Below the pieces are notes generated by a model, which ran no database searches, was not told where the DNA came from, and saw only the letters and a program-made list of their open reading frames with translations. The translations under genes were made by a program, and so were the position numbers. A stretch of DNA of 34,791 nucleotides from a virus, in the IMG/VR virus record IMGVR_UViG_3300032278_000051, positions 1 through 34,791 of that record; one strand, written 5' to 3'. This document shows positions 6,908 through 15,799 of the stretch, piece after piece; the stretch's first letter is position 1; every line of letters begins with the position of its first letter.

Positions 6908-7783
6908 ATGACCAGCCCCTTCCTTCGCAACCGCACCCGCAAGCTGGCGATGAAAGCCGGCGAGGCGCAGCCCGCCGCGCGCAAGCCGCAGGCACCCGCC
7001 GAAGGCACCGAAGCCGGCCAGGAATATGCCGCGCTCAAGGTCCGCCTGCATGACAATCTGCGCCAGCTGCAGGACACCGAAAGCCATGAAGCGCGCAAGC
7101 CGATGAAGGCGAAGTTCGCGAAGGAATTCGCCAGCTGGGTCGACGGCGTCATCGCGGCCAACCAGCCCAGCCAGGATGAAATCCTGATGACCTGCATGGT
7201 CTGGGCGATCGACTATGGCGATTTCGCCGAAGCGGTTCGCCTGGGCGAATTCGCGCTGCGCCACGGCCTGGAAATGCCCGATCGCTACAAGCGCAGCGTG
7301 GCCTGTTTCCTGCGCGAAGACATCGCCCAGATCGCGATCGACCAGCCCGGCGCGGTCGACCATCAGCTGCTGGCGAAGATCGACACGATCACGGCCGGCG
7401 CGGACATGCCCGACCAGGCCAAGGCGAAGCTGCACAAGGCGCTGGGCCGCAGCTGGGCGGCGAAGGCCGACAGCTTCGATGCGAGCGCGGACAATGCCCC
7501 GGCCGGCGGCAAGGCCGCCTATGTCGACCAGGCGCTGGTCCAGCTGCGCCGCGCGCTGGAACTGGACAGCAAGGCCGGCGTGAAAAAGGACATCGAACAG
7601 CTGGAACGGCAGATGCGCGACCTGCGCGCCGAATCCGAAGACGAAGACGAAGACGAAGGCGGAGACAAAGCCGGCGAGCAACAGCCGGGCGCCCCTGCCG
7701 CCAAGCCCGCCGGGTCGCCCCGCGAGGCAACGAAACCGCGCAAGCGCGCGCAGCGCCGGCAGCGCGGTCAGGCGCGGAAATAG
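6908..7783 (+). CDS. M: Terminase small (endonuclease) subunit, P2 gpM family
   Basis: gpM works with gpP in recognising and cutting cos. The 291-residue product is longer than P2 M (about 247). The core includes NQPSQDEILMTCMVWAIDYG and EFALRHGLEMPDRYKR, typical of the family. The central part is helical, with KAAYVDQALVQLRRALELD. The extra length is a C-terminal tail with an acidic run (about 240-250, alternating Glu and Asp) followed by a basic Lys/Arg end. The ATG at 6908 has AAGGA upstream; a longer frame from 6818 would start inside the hairpins. Confidence 0.88.
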   Translation: MTSPFLRNRTRKLAMKAGEAQPAARKPQAPAEGTEAGQEYAALKVRLHDNLRQLQDTESHEARKPMKAKFAKEFASWVDGVIAANQPSQDEILMTCMVWAIDYGDFAEAVRLGEFALRHGLEMPDRYKRSVACFLREDIAQIAIDQPGAVDHQLLAKIDTITAGADMPDQAKAKLHKALGRSWAAKADSFDASADNAPAGGKAAYVDQALVQLRRALELDSKAGVKKDIEQLERQMRDLRAESEDEDEDEGGDKAGEQQPGAPAAKPAGSPREATKPRKRAQRRQRGQARK

Positions 7784-7931
7784 GATTGCGGGCCGGATGC
7801 GCCGGCCTGCCACGAAACGCCCCACGGCGCTGGGGGAGCGATCGAACCGATCGGCCTGGCTTCGGCCATCGCCGCCCGGCTCTTTCTCACTCCCCCACTT
7901 CGCCGCCGGGCCATAAGGTCAGGGAACCGTC
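7784..7931 (+). other. Non-coding spacer between M and L
   Basis: This 148-base gap holds a small hairpin (GGCCGG/CCGGCC near 7792-7808) and AGGGA just before the L start. No gene is visible. Confidence 0.4.
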
Positions 7932-8429
7932 ATGGCAGGTTTGACAGCGCCGCCCGACAATTCGCCTTTGAACGGCCAGGTCATCGTGGCCGATGGCTGG
8001 TTTCCTGGCATCGACACCGGCGCGATTCGGCGCAATGTGCGCATCGGCGATGGCGCTGTCACCGAAGAACGCCTGAAGGAAGCGACCATCGCCGGCATGC
8101 TGGCCGGGCTGAAGGCGATGTCGGCATGGCGATCGAAGCACGCCAGCGCGGGAATCGCATCGCTGGCGGATGTCACCGAAGACGAACTGGCCGGCGAGAA
8201 CCTGGCCGAACTGCTATGGCGCCGCATCGTCACCTATTACGCCGCCGCCGAACTGCTGGACGGTCACACCGATGTCGCCGCCACCGATGACGCGCTGGAC
8301 CGCGAAGACGAAAAGCGAAGCACCGCCGACGCCTATCGCCGCAAGGCCTATGAAGCCGTCGCCGATCTGCGCGCGATCGGCGCCGAAGACGGCGCTGCGC
8401 ACGGCCGTAACAGGGTCGACCTGATATGA
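7932..8429 (+). CDS. L: Head completion protein, P2 gpL family
   Basis: gpL joins the filled head to the tail connector. The product has 165 residues (P2 L is about 169). The opening segment with DGWFPGIDTGAIRRNVRIGDGAVT and the later LLWRRIVTYYAAAELLDGH are family-typical. AGGGA precedes the ATG. The stop overlaps the start of X (ATGA at 8426-8429), so X is probably translationally coupled. Confidence 0.9.
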   Translation: MAGLTAPPDNSPLNGQVIVADGWFPGIDTGAIRRNVRIGDGAVTEERLKEATIAGMLAGLKAMSAWRSKHASAGIASLADVTEDELAGENLAELLWRRIVTYYAAAELLDGHTDVAATDDALDREDEKRSTADAYRRKAYEAVADLRAIGAEDGAAHGRNRVDLI

Positions 8430-8635
8430 TCGCCACCGCCCAGGACGGCGAAACCGTCGATGCAATCTGCTGGCGCGTCCTGGGGCGAACCGCCGGCGTC
8501 ACCGAACAAGTCTTCCATCGCAATCGCGGCCTGGCCGATCTGGGCGCCCAGCTGCCCGGCGGGACGAAAATCGACCTGCCCGACATCGCGGCGGCCGAGC
8601 CCGCCAGGCGCCAGACCATCAGCCTTTGGGATTGA
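8426..8635 (+). CDS. X: Tail protein X
   Basis: The product has 69 residues (P2 X is 67) and resembles a LysM-like fold (GETVDAICWRVLGRTAGVTEQVFHRNRGLADLG). It sits in the P2 order between L and later tail genes and takes part in tail assembly at the baseplate hub. It overlaps L by four bases. In P2 the lysis genes come next, but here R follows directly. Confidence 0.88.
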   Translation: MIATAQDGETVDAICWRVLGRTAGVTEQVFHRNRGLADLGAQLPGGTKIDLPDIAAAEPARRQTISLWD

Positions 8636-8639
8636 ACCG

Positions 8640-9116
8640 ATGCAAAAGCCCGCCAGCCTTCGCACCGCGCTGACCGCCGCCCTTCAAGAAATCAAGGCGA
8701 GCCCCGATCGCCTGTCGATCTGGGTCGAAGATGGCGCGGTCCGCATGCGCCAGACCGAAGGACACGGCTTCGCCTTCGAATATCCGCTGTCGGTCCTGCT
8801 GCGCGAAGTCTCGACCGACATCGCCATCGCCACGCATGCGATCAATCGCTGGCTGCGCCGGAACCAGCCCGATCGACTGACCGCCGGCAGCGGCGACAGC
8901 TTCAAATTCGAAACCGACATCCTGGACAACGGAACGGCCGACATCCTTTTCACCATCGACCTGGTCGAGAACGTCCAGGTCGCGCAAAACGACGATGGCA
9001 GCTGGGCGATCGATTACCTGGTCGAGCCCGACCCGCTGTTCGATGACCAGCTGGGCTTCGAAGGCATCGAACCGCCGCCGCCGCTGACCGGCGTCGAAAC
9101 CATCGTGGCCGACTGA
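8640..9116 (+). CDS. R: Tail completion protein R
   Basis: gpR helps finish the tail end that joins the head. The product has 158 residues (P2 R is about 155). It opens with PASLRTALTAALQEIKASPDRL and contains FEYPLSVLLREV and INRWLRRNQPDRL, all typical. The chosen ATG is four bases after the X stop. Its own stop TGA overlaps the start of S. Confidence 0.85.
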   Translation: MQKPASLRTALTAALQEIKASPDRLSIWVEDGAVRMRQTEGHGFAFEYPLSVLLREVSTDIAIATHAINRWLRRNQPDRLTAGSGDSFKFETDILDNGTADILFTIDLVENVQVAQNDDGSWAIDYLVEPDPLFDDQLGFEGIEPPPPLTGVETIVAD

Positions 9117-9604
9117 TGGCCGATTATGACAGCGAAGCGCTGGCGGGCCTGGATGACTGGTTCGGCCGCGTCATGCAGGGGCTGTCGCCGGCGAAGCGCA
9201 AGCGCGCCGCGGTTAAGCTGGGGCAGGCGCTGCGCCGGTCGAACCTGGCGCGGATTCAGGCCAACGTCGAACCTGACGGCAGCGAGATGGAAGACCGCAA
9301 AAGCCGCCTGGACCGGCGCGGCCGCGTGCGCCGCAAGGCCGGCGGGAAAATGTTCCGCAAGCTGCGCTACGCCCGCCGCTGGGCGATCGATGCGAGCCCC
9401 GACAGCGTCGAACTTCGGCCGAACGGCAGGTCGCCGATTCCGGCGGTTCACCATTTCGGCAAAAAGGGCTATGTCGGCCGCGCGCCTGACGGGTCGAAGA
9501 TCTTCACCAAATATCCGCAGCGCCGCTTGCTGGGCTTTGGCGAAGGCGACCGCGAAGCTGCGATCGACATTGCCGCGCAGCTGCTGGACACCCCGCCCCG
9601 CTAG
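9116..9604 (+). CDS. S: Tail completion / virion morphogenesis protein S
   Basis: The product has 162 residues (P2 S is about 150). Typical segments are LSPAKRKRAAVKLGQALRRSNLARIQANVEPDG, FRKLRYARRW and the C-terminal RRLLGFGEGDREA. It acts with R in tail completion. It starts at the TGATG junction with R. A same-strand frame one base over (9126-9617) is a shadow with an Arg/Ala-biased product. Confidence 0.87.
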   Translation: MADYDSEALAGLDDWFGRVMQGLSPAKRKRAAVKLGQALRRSNLARIQANVEPDGSEMEDRKSRLDRRGRVRRKAGGKMFRKLRYARRWAIDASPDSVELRPNGRSPIPAVHHFGKKGYVGRAPDGSKIFTKYPQRRLLGFGEGDREAAIDIAAQLLDTPPR

Positions 9605-9698
9605 CCGTTCCGGCTGATCGCCCGCCGCGCCACGGTCAAAGCCCCTTCCACCGCCCCAGCCCCTTCGCGCGAAGCATGTCATCGGGCACCGATGACCC

Positions 9699-10607
9699 AT
9701 GCCCGCCACCACTTCCAGCGCGACTTCGACGGCAATCGACCTGTCCCGCCTGCCGGCTCCGAATGTTGTCGAAGCGCTCGACTTCGAAAGCATCCTGGCC
9801 GCGCGCCAGGCTGACTTCCTGGCGCGCTATCCCGGTTTCGCGGCCTTCGTCGAAAGCGACCCGGCCATGAAGCTGCTGGAAGTCTGCGCCTATCAGGAAA
9901 TGGTCCTGCGCCAGCGCATCAATGACGCCGCGCGCGCGGTCCTGGTCGCCTATGCGATCGGCGCCGATCTGGACAATCTGGCGGCGGTCTTCGGCGTCAC
10001 CCGCCGCGAAATCACGCCGGCCGATGACCAGGCCGGAACGCCGGCCGTCATGGAATCCGACGAAGACCTGCGCCGCCGCGTCCTGCTGGCGCCCGACAGC
10101 TATTCAGTCGCCGGCCCGACCGCCGCCTATGTCTTCCACGCCCTGGCCGCGTCGGGTGATGTCGCCGATGTTTCCGCAACCAGCCCCGCCCCTGGCGAAA
10201 TCCTGGTCAGCGTTCTTTCGGTCGACAGGGACGGTTCCGCGCCCCAGGCGCTGCTGGACCAGGTCGAAGCGAGCGTCGGCGCCGACGATGTTCGCCCGCT
10301 GACCGATGAAGTGACCGTCCAGTCGGCCGAGATTGTCCCCTTTTCGATCGATGCGCGCCTGACCCTTTATGCCGGGCCGGATGAAGCCCTGATCCTTTCC
10401 ACCGCCACGGCCGCGCTGGACGCGCTGCTGGCGGAAAGCCGCCGCATCGGCCGCGACATCACGCGCAGCGCGATCTTCCGCGCGCTGCATGTCGCTGGCG
10501 TCCAGAACGTCAACCTGGTCGAGCCCGCCGCCGACATCGTCATCGGCGCCACCGAGGCCGCTTATGCGCAGGCGATCGATGTCACCATTGCGGGGCTGGG
10601 CGAATGA
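9699..10607 (+). CDS. J: Baseplate assembly protein J
   Basis: gpJ forms the wedge at the baseplate edge and attaches the fibres. The length of 302 residues equals P2 J. Recognisable parts are LDFESILAARQADFLARYP, KLLEVCAYQEMVLRQRINDAA, YAIGADLDNLAA, GVTRRE and the ESDEDLRRRVLLAPDSYSVAGPTAAY region. A 94-base gap precedes it, in which P2 would have V and W; these are found 7 kb downstream. Its stop overlaps the I start (ATGA). Confidence 0.93.
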   Translation: MPATTSSATSTAIDLSRLPAPNVVEALDFESILAARQADFLARYPGFAAFVESDPAMKLLEVCAYQEMVLRQRINDAARAVLVAYAIGADLDNLAAVFGVTRREITPADDQAGTPAVMESDEDLRRRVLLAPDSYSVAGPTAAYVFHALAASGDVADVSATSPAPGEILVSVLSVDRDGSAPQALLDQVEASVGADDVRPLTDEVTVQSAEIVPFSIDARLTLYAGPDEALILSTATAALDALLAESRRIGRDITRSAIFRALHVAGVQNVNLVEPAADIVIGATEAAYAQAIDVTIAGLGE

Positions 10608-11242
10608 CCCTGCTGCCGCCCAATGCCACCGCCTTCGAACGCGCTTTCGAAGATGCGAACGGCGCCGCGCTGACCGGCGTCCCGCTGCCCATTCGCGACT
10701 TGTGGAATCCGTCGACCTGCCCGGCCGCGCTGCTGCCGTTCCTCGCCTGGGGCGTGTCGATCGACTTCTGGGACAGCGACTGGACCGAAGCCGAGAAGCG
10801 CGCAGCCGTTGCTGCTGCCATCGCCGAACAGCGGCGCAAGGGCACCCCGGCGAGCCTTCGCGCGGTCCTGGACCGTTTCGACCCGATGATCGGCCTGGTC
10901 GAATGGTTCGAAGACAAGGACACGCTGGCACCGCACACCTTCCGCCTGGAACTGCCACTGGCCGCCGACACGGCCGTCGAATACGAAACCGCGCTGGTCG
11001 AAGCGCTGCTGCGCGACATTTACGCGGTCAAGCCGCTGCGCGCGCACATGGAGGCGGTCCACAGCCTGCGCCTGCAGGCGCATGCCGGCATCCTGTCCGC
11101 CGTCCACACGGCCGGCTTCGATCGGCTCGACATGGCGGCCGACACCGCTTCCGCGACCGACCCGTTCTGGGATTCGCTGCTGCAGACTGAAGACGGCGAA
11201 CCGCTGACCGGCGGCGCCGGCGAATATTTGGAGCATAATTGA
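10604..11242 (+). CDS. I: Tail protein I
   Basis: gpI is a baseplate wedge protein working with J. The 212-residue product (P2 I is about 176) has the family features LLPPNATAFERAFEDA, RDLWNPSTCPAALLPFLAWGVSIDFWD and EQRRKGTPASLRAVLD. It is slightly longer than P2 I, with an additional C-terminal segment. It overlaps J by four bases and H by one base (TGATG). Confidence 0.9.
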   Translation: MTLLPPNATAFERAFEDANGAALTGVPLPIRDLWNPSTCPAALLPFLAWGVSIDFWDSDWTEAEKRAAVAAAIAEQRRKGTPASLRAVLDRFDPMIGLVEWFEDKDTLAPHTFRLELPLAADTAVEYETALVEALLRDIYAVKPLRAHMEAVHSLRLQAHAGILSAVHTAGFDRLDMAADTASATDPFWDSLLQTEDGEPLTGGAGEYLEHN

Positions 11243-12339
11243 TGGGCCTGCCCCTTAGCCTGACCCTGACGCAAGCGGGGCTCGACGCCCTGGTCGACGC
11301 GCAGAACGGCGTCACAACCGCGATCACCATCGCCCAGCTGGGCCTGTCCGAACAGCAGGTTTCGGTCGCGCCGACGCTCGATGCGCTGCCCGGCGAATTC
11401 AAGCGGCTCGACAGCTTCGCCGGCATCGCCGCCAGCGAAACCATCATCCACATGACCGCCCAGGACGCGAGCCAGGACACCTATGACCTGCGCTCGATCG
11501 GGCTGTTCCTGGACGATGGCACCTTGTTCGCGGCCTACAGCCAGGCGGACCCGATCTTCCGTAAGGTCGACATCGCCACTTTCCTGGTCAGCTTCGACGT
11601 TCTGTTTTCGGAAACGATTACCGGCGACATCGCATTCGGCGATGCGTCTTTCCTCTATCCGCCCGCGACCGAACAGACCAAGGGCGTGGCGGAAATCGCG
11701 ACCCACGGCGAAACCGACGCCGGCGAGGATGATTCGCGCATTGTTTCCCCGGCCAAGCTGGCCGGGCGTCTCGCCCCCATCCTGCAGTCGATCGCCGACC
11801 AGGCCGCCGCGCTTGCCGCCGAGGAAACCACCCGCGCCGATGAAGACGATGCGCTGCAGGCGCTGATCGACGCACTGCTGGCGCGCACAATCACCGGCAG
11901 CGGCCTTGTCACCGGCGGCGGCAGTCTAGCCGCCAGTCGCGTTCTGCAGGTCGCCATTGCCAGCGCCGCGCAGGTCCGCGCCGGCACTGACAATGGCAGC
12001 GCAATCACCCCGGCGGCCCTGGGGCCGATGACCAAGAGTCTGGGCCAATCTGGATATGCCACCGTTCCCGGAGCGGACCCGGCGAACACGCTGCTAATCC
12101 AATGGGGGCGGTCGACCGCGATCGCCAATGGAACGACTACGGTCACGTTCCCGATCGCCTTCACCGATGCCTATTCCGTGGTCGCCGATGGCACCAGCGA
12201 CACGAACCAGGACGCCCAGGACAACTATCCATCCGTTCGCGCCAGTTCGATCGGGCCGACCAGCTTCCAGGTCTGGAATGCGAACCAACAATCGGACGTG
12301 ATTTGCTACGTCGCGCTGGGAAGGATCGACCTGTCATGA
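11242..12339 (+). CDS. H: Tail fibre protein H
   Basis: The N-terminal part (about 1-140) resembles the P2 gpH baseplate-binding domain (MGLPLSLTLTQAGLDAL, followed by the LRSIGLFLDDGTLFA segment). The middle has the common fibre motif TEQTKGVAEIAT and a helical stretch rich in Ala and Glu. The C-terminus (QWGRSTAIANGTTTVTFP and so on) resembles the small gp53-like receptor-binding domain of other fibres. At 365 residues it is much shorter than P2 H (about 669). The ATG at 11242 follows GGAG; an in-frame TTG lies three bases earlier. It overlaps the next gene (ATGA). Confidence 0.85.
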   Translation: MGLPLSLTLTQAGLDALVDAQNGVTTAITIAQLGLSEQQVSVAPTLDALPGEFKRLDSFAGIAASETIIHMTAQDASQDTYDLRSIGLFLDDGTLFAAYSQADPIFRKVDIATFLVSFDVLFSETITGDIAFGDASFLYPPATEQTKGVAEIATHGETDAGEDDSRIVSPAKLAGRLAPILQSIADQAAALAAEETTRADEDDALQALIDALLARTITGSGLVTGGGSLAASRVLQVAIASAAQVRAGTDNGSAITPAALGPMTKSLGQSGYATVPGADPANTLLIQWGRSTAIANGTTTVTFPIAFTDAYSVVADGTSDTNQDAQDNYPSVRASSIGPTSFQVWNANQQSDVICYVALGRIDLS

Positions 12340-12779
12340 CCGCCTTTTTCGCAATGGTGGAAGGCGCGCCGGCGTTCTTCCTGCTGCGCCGCCAGGCGCC
12401 TGCCGATGCCGTGGAAATCGAAGACGCGAGGCATCGCGAACTGCTCGACGCCCAAGCCGCTGGCAAGGAAATCTACGCCGGCGAGGATGGCAAGCCACGC
12501 TATCGCCAAGTGCAGGTAACAATGGCCGATCGCCGCGCATCACTGGCGCGAACGATCCGCGCCGAAGCGCGCCGCCGCATTCTCCTGGTCAGCCCCGAAT
12601 GGCGCCAGTTGAATGACCTGCGCGAGCCCAGCGACGAAGGCGCTGCACGCTTTGCCGCGATCGATGCCATCCGCGCCGCGTCGAACCAGATCGAAGCCAG
12701 CCTGGCCGACATGCCGGCCGAGGAACTGGAAACCATCGACATCAAGACGCTGGCCGAATGGCCTTCGGAGAACGACTGA
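12336..12779 (+). CDS. Tail fibre assembly chaperone-like protein
   Basis: The 147-residue product lies directly after H, the place of gpG in P2. It contains the assembly-protein-like stretch EIEDARHRELLDAQAAGKEIYAGEDGKPRY, followed by a helical part with ADRRASLARTIRAEARRRILL. Such proteins help the fibre trimerise. The ATG at 12336 overlaps the H stop. Sequence similarity to P2 G itself is not obvious, so the call rests on position and the pattern of that one segment. Confidence 0.7.
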   Translation: MTAFFAMVEGAPAFFLLRRQAPADAVEIEDARHRELLDAQAAGKEIYAGEDGKPRYRQVQVTMADRRASLARTIRAEARRRILLVSPEWRQLNDLREPSDEGAARFAAIDAIRAASNQIEASLADMPAEELETIDIKTLAEWPSEND

Positions 12780-12780
12780 C

Positions 12781-14514
12781 ATGGCGAAAATCAGCGCCCT
12801 TCCCGCCATCGACCCTGCCACCATCGACGGCAGCGAACTGCTGCCGGCGGTAAAAGGCAACTCCACCGGCGCCGCCACCTTGCAGGCGCTTGCCCAACCG
12901 ACCTTGGACGCCGCGACCCAGCTGCGCGACGAAGCGGCGGACCTGGTCCTTCCGCAAAACAGATTTGTCGAGGCCGATCTTGCGACCGCGCGGGCCGCCG
13001 GCGAAGCGGCCGTGGCCGAGGGGACATATTTCAAGGCGATCGGCGTCCTAGAAGGCTACGCCCAGGTTCGTGTGCGCACCGCCAGCGGTTCGGACTTGGT
13101 CCACGAGGAACCGACCAAGGCCGGGCTGGAATCCACCGCTGGCGCGGCAATGGTGGGGGTCGCACGGGAAATTCCCGATCCTGCGGCCCGAAAGCTGTCC
13201 GACAAAGCGCAAGACAGGGCAGACCTCCGCGATTGGAACGGTCTCGACCTGACAGGCAACAACGACAATACTTCGATTTTCCTCGCTGCGATGGCTCAAG
13301 TCGCGCAGGGCCGCTTGTTCGTTCCGAACGGAACGATGATGGTTGGCAATCTGCCGAAGCTCGAGCAGACCGGTTTGCAGCTTGTCGGCGAAAGCAAGTG
13401 GAAGACCGTGCTAAGGGTCATTCCAGGGACGGTCGGTTCGATCCTCTCAAACCAGGCGGATGGCACGGCCGGACTGATCCGGATTTCTGATCTGCTGCTT
13501 GACCTGAACGGGCAGGCGGTCGACGGCATCGACCTGAACAACGTCAACAATTCGGCCGTTGAAAACGTCCTGGTCATCGGCGGCGCGGACAAGGAAACAG
13601 CGAATGGGCGGGGCATCGTGTTTCGCTCGACACGCGCCAGCGGCTCCTACACCAATTCAGTCGTCAATTGCAGCGTTCGGAACCTCGCTTCGGGCATTGC
13701 ATGGGACAATGATGGCAATGAGAACGCCGCCTATGGCTGTGAGGCGATAAATTGCCTGACCGGCTTCGATATGGTTCCTGCGTCGACTGCCGTGGACACA
13801 CCCATGCTTTACGGCGGGCGGGCAGAAGGATGCGATATTGGCCTTGCGACTGGCGCCATCGCTCCAGGCATCTTCGGCACGCGCTTTGAGGCAAGCGCAA
13901 TTGCCGATGTGGAGTTCCACGCCGGTTCAGAGCGGCCCATGTTTCTCGGTTGTTACACGGCGTCGTCGGCCGCAGTCTTCAAAGACATCGCCAACACCAA
14001 CGGCTTGATTTCTAAGGGAGGCCGGTTCCCCTATTACGAAATGGAGCAATCCGCGTCCCGGCCGATCTACAATGTCGGCCGGAATGTGTTCGCAAAGGCA
14101 GGCGCGGCCATTCCTACACCCCACCCGCAGACCGATCACGGCGGATATTTCCACGATTATCCTCTTGTCCGCAATCAGGTTGCCATCGAGTTTGGCAATG
14201 CCGACGGTGACAATCGTGTTGTTGGCCTGTCGGTCAATGCGAACAACGACCTGACCCTTTCAGGATATGACCGAAAAACAGGGCTATACCGTCCAATCGA
14301 TCTTGGCGGGAACACAGTCCGCCCATCGAGCAACGCCTCCCAGCAGTTCGGTCAGTCATCGCGTCAATGGCTTCGCGGCTACTTTTCGGATGGGATTTAT
14401 GTTGCCGGGAACAAAGTTCTCGGCGCTCGACAGGCGGCGATCGCCAATTCTGGCGAACCAACGACTGACGCCATTCTGGCAGTCCTTCGCGCTCACGGGC
14501 TGATTTCGGAATGA
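12781..14514 (+). CDS. Tailspike-like beta-helix receptor-binding protein
   Basis: The 577-residue product begins with a short domain (MAKISALPAIDPATIDGSELLP) seen on spikes of related phages. From about residue 155 it has repeating short beta-strand turns typical of a right-handed beta-helix (segments such as NNVNNSAVENVLVIGGAD, TNSVVNCSVRNLASG and GCEAINCLTGFDM). The end (SSRQWLRGYFSDGIYVAGNKVLGARQAAIANSG) looks like a trimerisation end. It probably binds or cuts a surface sugar; no catalytic residues can be named. Base composition from about 13,260 onwards is less GC-rich than its neighbours, suggesting exchange as a host-range module. Confidence 0.78.
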   Translation: MAKISALPAIDPATIDGSELLPAVKGNSTGAATLQALAQPTLDAATQLRDEAADLVLPQNRFVEADLATARAAGEAAVAEGTYFKAIGVLEGYAQVRVRTASGSDLVHEEPTKAGLESTAGAAMVGVAREIPDPAARKLSDKAQDRADLRDWNGLDLTGNNDNTSIFLAAMAQVAQGRLFVPNGTMMVGNLPKLEQTGLQLVGESKWKTVLRVIPGTVGSILSNQADGTAGLIRISDLLLDLNGQAVDGIDLNNVNNSAVENVLVIGGADKETANGRGIVFRSTRASGSYTNSVVNCSVRNLASGIAWDNDGNENAAYGCEAINCLTGFDMVPASTAVDTPMLYGGRAEGCDIGLATGAIAPGIFGTRFEASAIADVEFHAGSERPMFLGCYTASSAAVFKDIANTNGLISKGGRFPYYEMEQSASRPIYNVGRNVFAKAGAAIPTPHPQTDHGGYFHDYPLVRNQVAIEFGNADGDNRVVGLSVNANNDLTLSGYDRKTGLYRPIDLGGNTVRPSSNASQQFGQSSRQWLRGYFSDGIYVAGNKVLGARQAAIANSGEPTTDAILAVLRAHGLISE

Positions 14515-14539
14515 CACCAATCCGAGGAGGCCTAGTCGC

Positions 14540-14917
14540 ATGGGTATCGAACTGAAGACGCTGTTGTTGTGGCTGGCGCTTGCGCTTGGCATCACCGCGC
14601 CGCTGCCAGACCTGGTCGGCGGCATGATCGTGGGACTGGCGACCACCTATGCCAGCATGCTTTTCACACCGCCTGAAAGCCGGATGACGATCTGGGCCAC
14701 GCTGTTCGCCGGCCTAGTCGTCTGCCTGGTCGCCGCGATTGCGCACCCGCACCTTCCATTCGGGCTCGCAGCTTGGCCGCTGCAACTGGTCCTGGCGATC
14801 GCCGGCGCCGCATCGCGTTGGATAGGGGGCGCCCTTGCCAGCTTCGGCAAGGGCGCCGTCGCGCGCGCTGGAAAGTTGCCTTCCGAAATCCGCCTGCCCT
14901 GGGGGAAAGACCGATGA
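14540..14917 (+). CDS. Holin-like small membrane protein
   Basis: The 125-residue product has three hydrophobic stretches (about residues 5-40, 50-70 and 78-100) and a charged C-terminus ending WGKDR. It opens the lysis cassette. Because the endopeptidase two genes later lacks a signal peptide, a holin is needed, and this is the best candidate together with the next gene. AGGAGG precedes the ATG. The stop overlaps the next start (ATGA). Confidence 0.65.
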   Translation: MGIELKTLLLWLALALGITAPLPDLVGGMIVGLATTYASMLFTPPESRMTIWATLFAGLVVCLVAAIAHPHLPFGLAAWPLQLVLAIAGAASRWIGGALASFGKGAVARAGKLPSEIRLPWGKDR

Positions 14918-15207
14918 ACACCATCAACCTCTTGACTGGCTTGGCCGAAATCGCGGTCGCAGTCCTGTTGTGGCATCACGCGGCCCCCGCGCTGCGCCGC
15001 ATCGCCTATTGGCGCGCGTGGAAGACCTGGCTGCTGGGCCTTGCGCTGGCACTGTTGGGCATCGGCCAGATCGATGCTTGGCTTTCGGGCGCCGCCATCC
15101 CGCTGCTGCGCCAGCTGGGCGATGCCATCCTGGTCATCTATTCCGCCTGGCGCTTCGTCCACATCATGCGCCACGTTCCCCCGCCTCATTGGAGCGAAGC
15201 CCCATGA
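14914..15207 (+). CDS. Small membrane protein of the lysis cassette
   Basis: The 97-residue product has three hydrophobic segments (about 5-25, 38-58 and 65-85) separated by basic residues. It is coupled by four-base overlaps both to the holin-like gene before it and to the endopeptidase after it. It may be a second holin, an antiholin or an accessory factor; sequence alone cannot decide. Confidence 0.6.
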   Translation: MNTINLLTGLAEIAVAVLLWHHAAPALRRIAYWRAWKTWLLGLALALLGIGQIDAWLSGAAIPLLRQLGDAILVIYSAWRFVHIMRHVPPPHWSEAP

Positions 15208-15719
15208 ACGATGCAATTGCCTGGCCGCTTTCCCGTAACCGCATTCGGCGCGGCGCGATCAATCACACCTTCGGCATGGTCCGCCGCAACAGCGACGGGT
15301 CGCGCCGGCCGCATCAGGGCTGGGACTTCGAAGCCGAGGAAGGGACGCCTTGCTTCGCTGTCGCCGATGGCGAGATCGTCATGGTCCGCAATGTCGGCGC
15401 CTATGGCCGCCAGATCATCATGCGCTTCGAACTCGACTTCGACGGCGATGGCGATCGCGACGTTCTGTTCGCGGCCTATTGCCACCTGGCGCGTGTCGAT
15501 GTCGCGGTCGGCGAAAAGGTCGAGCGCGGCCAGCAGATCGGGCTGACCGGCAACAGCGGCAATGCGCGCGGCATGCGCGGCGAAGACCAGCATCTGCATT
15601 TCGAAATCCGCACCGCCCCGATCGCGGGGCGCGGGCTGCAGAACCGCTATTCGCCGCTGGTCATCTTCGAAACCTGCCCGCTGGGCCGGCCGGTCAAGGC
15701 CGGCAAACGCACCGCCTGA
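15204..15719 (+). CDS. M23-family peptidoglycan endopeptidase (endolysin)
   Basis: The 171-residue protein carries the LytM/M23 zinc site: HQGWD (His37, Asp41), His94 in the YCHL strand and HLH (His130, His132). It cuts peptide cross-bridges of the wall at lysis. There is no signal peptide or membrane anchor, so it must pass through a holin. Residues 78-86 (DFDGDGDRD) look like a calcium-binding loop inserted before the FAAYCHL strand. The gene lies between small membrane-protein genes, replacing the lysozyme K of P2. Confidence 0.88.
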   Translation: MNDAIAWPLSRNRIRRGAINHTFGMVRRNSDGSRRPHQGWDFEAEEGTPCFAVADGEIVMVRNVGAYGRQIIMRFELDFDGDGDRDVLFAAYCHLARVDVAVGEKVERGQQIGLTGNSGNARGMRGEDQHLHFEIRTAPIAGRGLQNRYSPLVIFETCPLGRPVKAGKRTA

Positions 15720-15799
15720 ATTCCCGGTTTCCTACAGGCGCAGCTGTCGGGCATCGACCCGCCTTCAGCGAATCGCCGGTCTAAATGGAGGGCTTCGAC

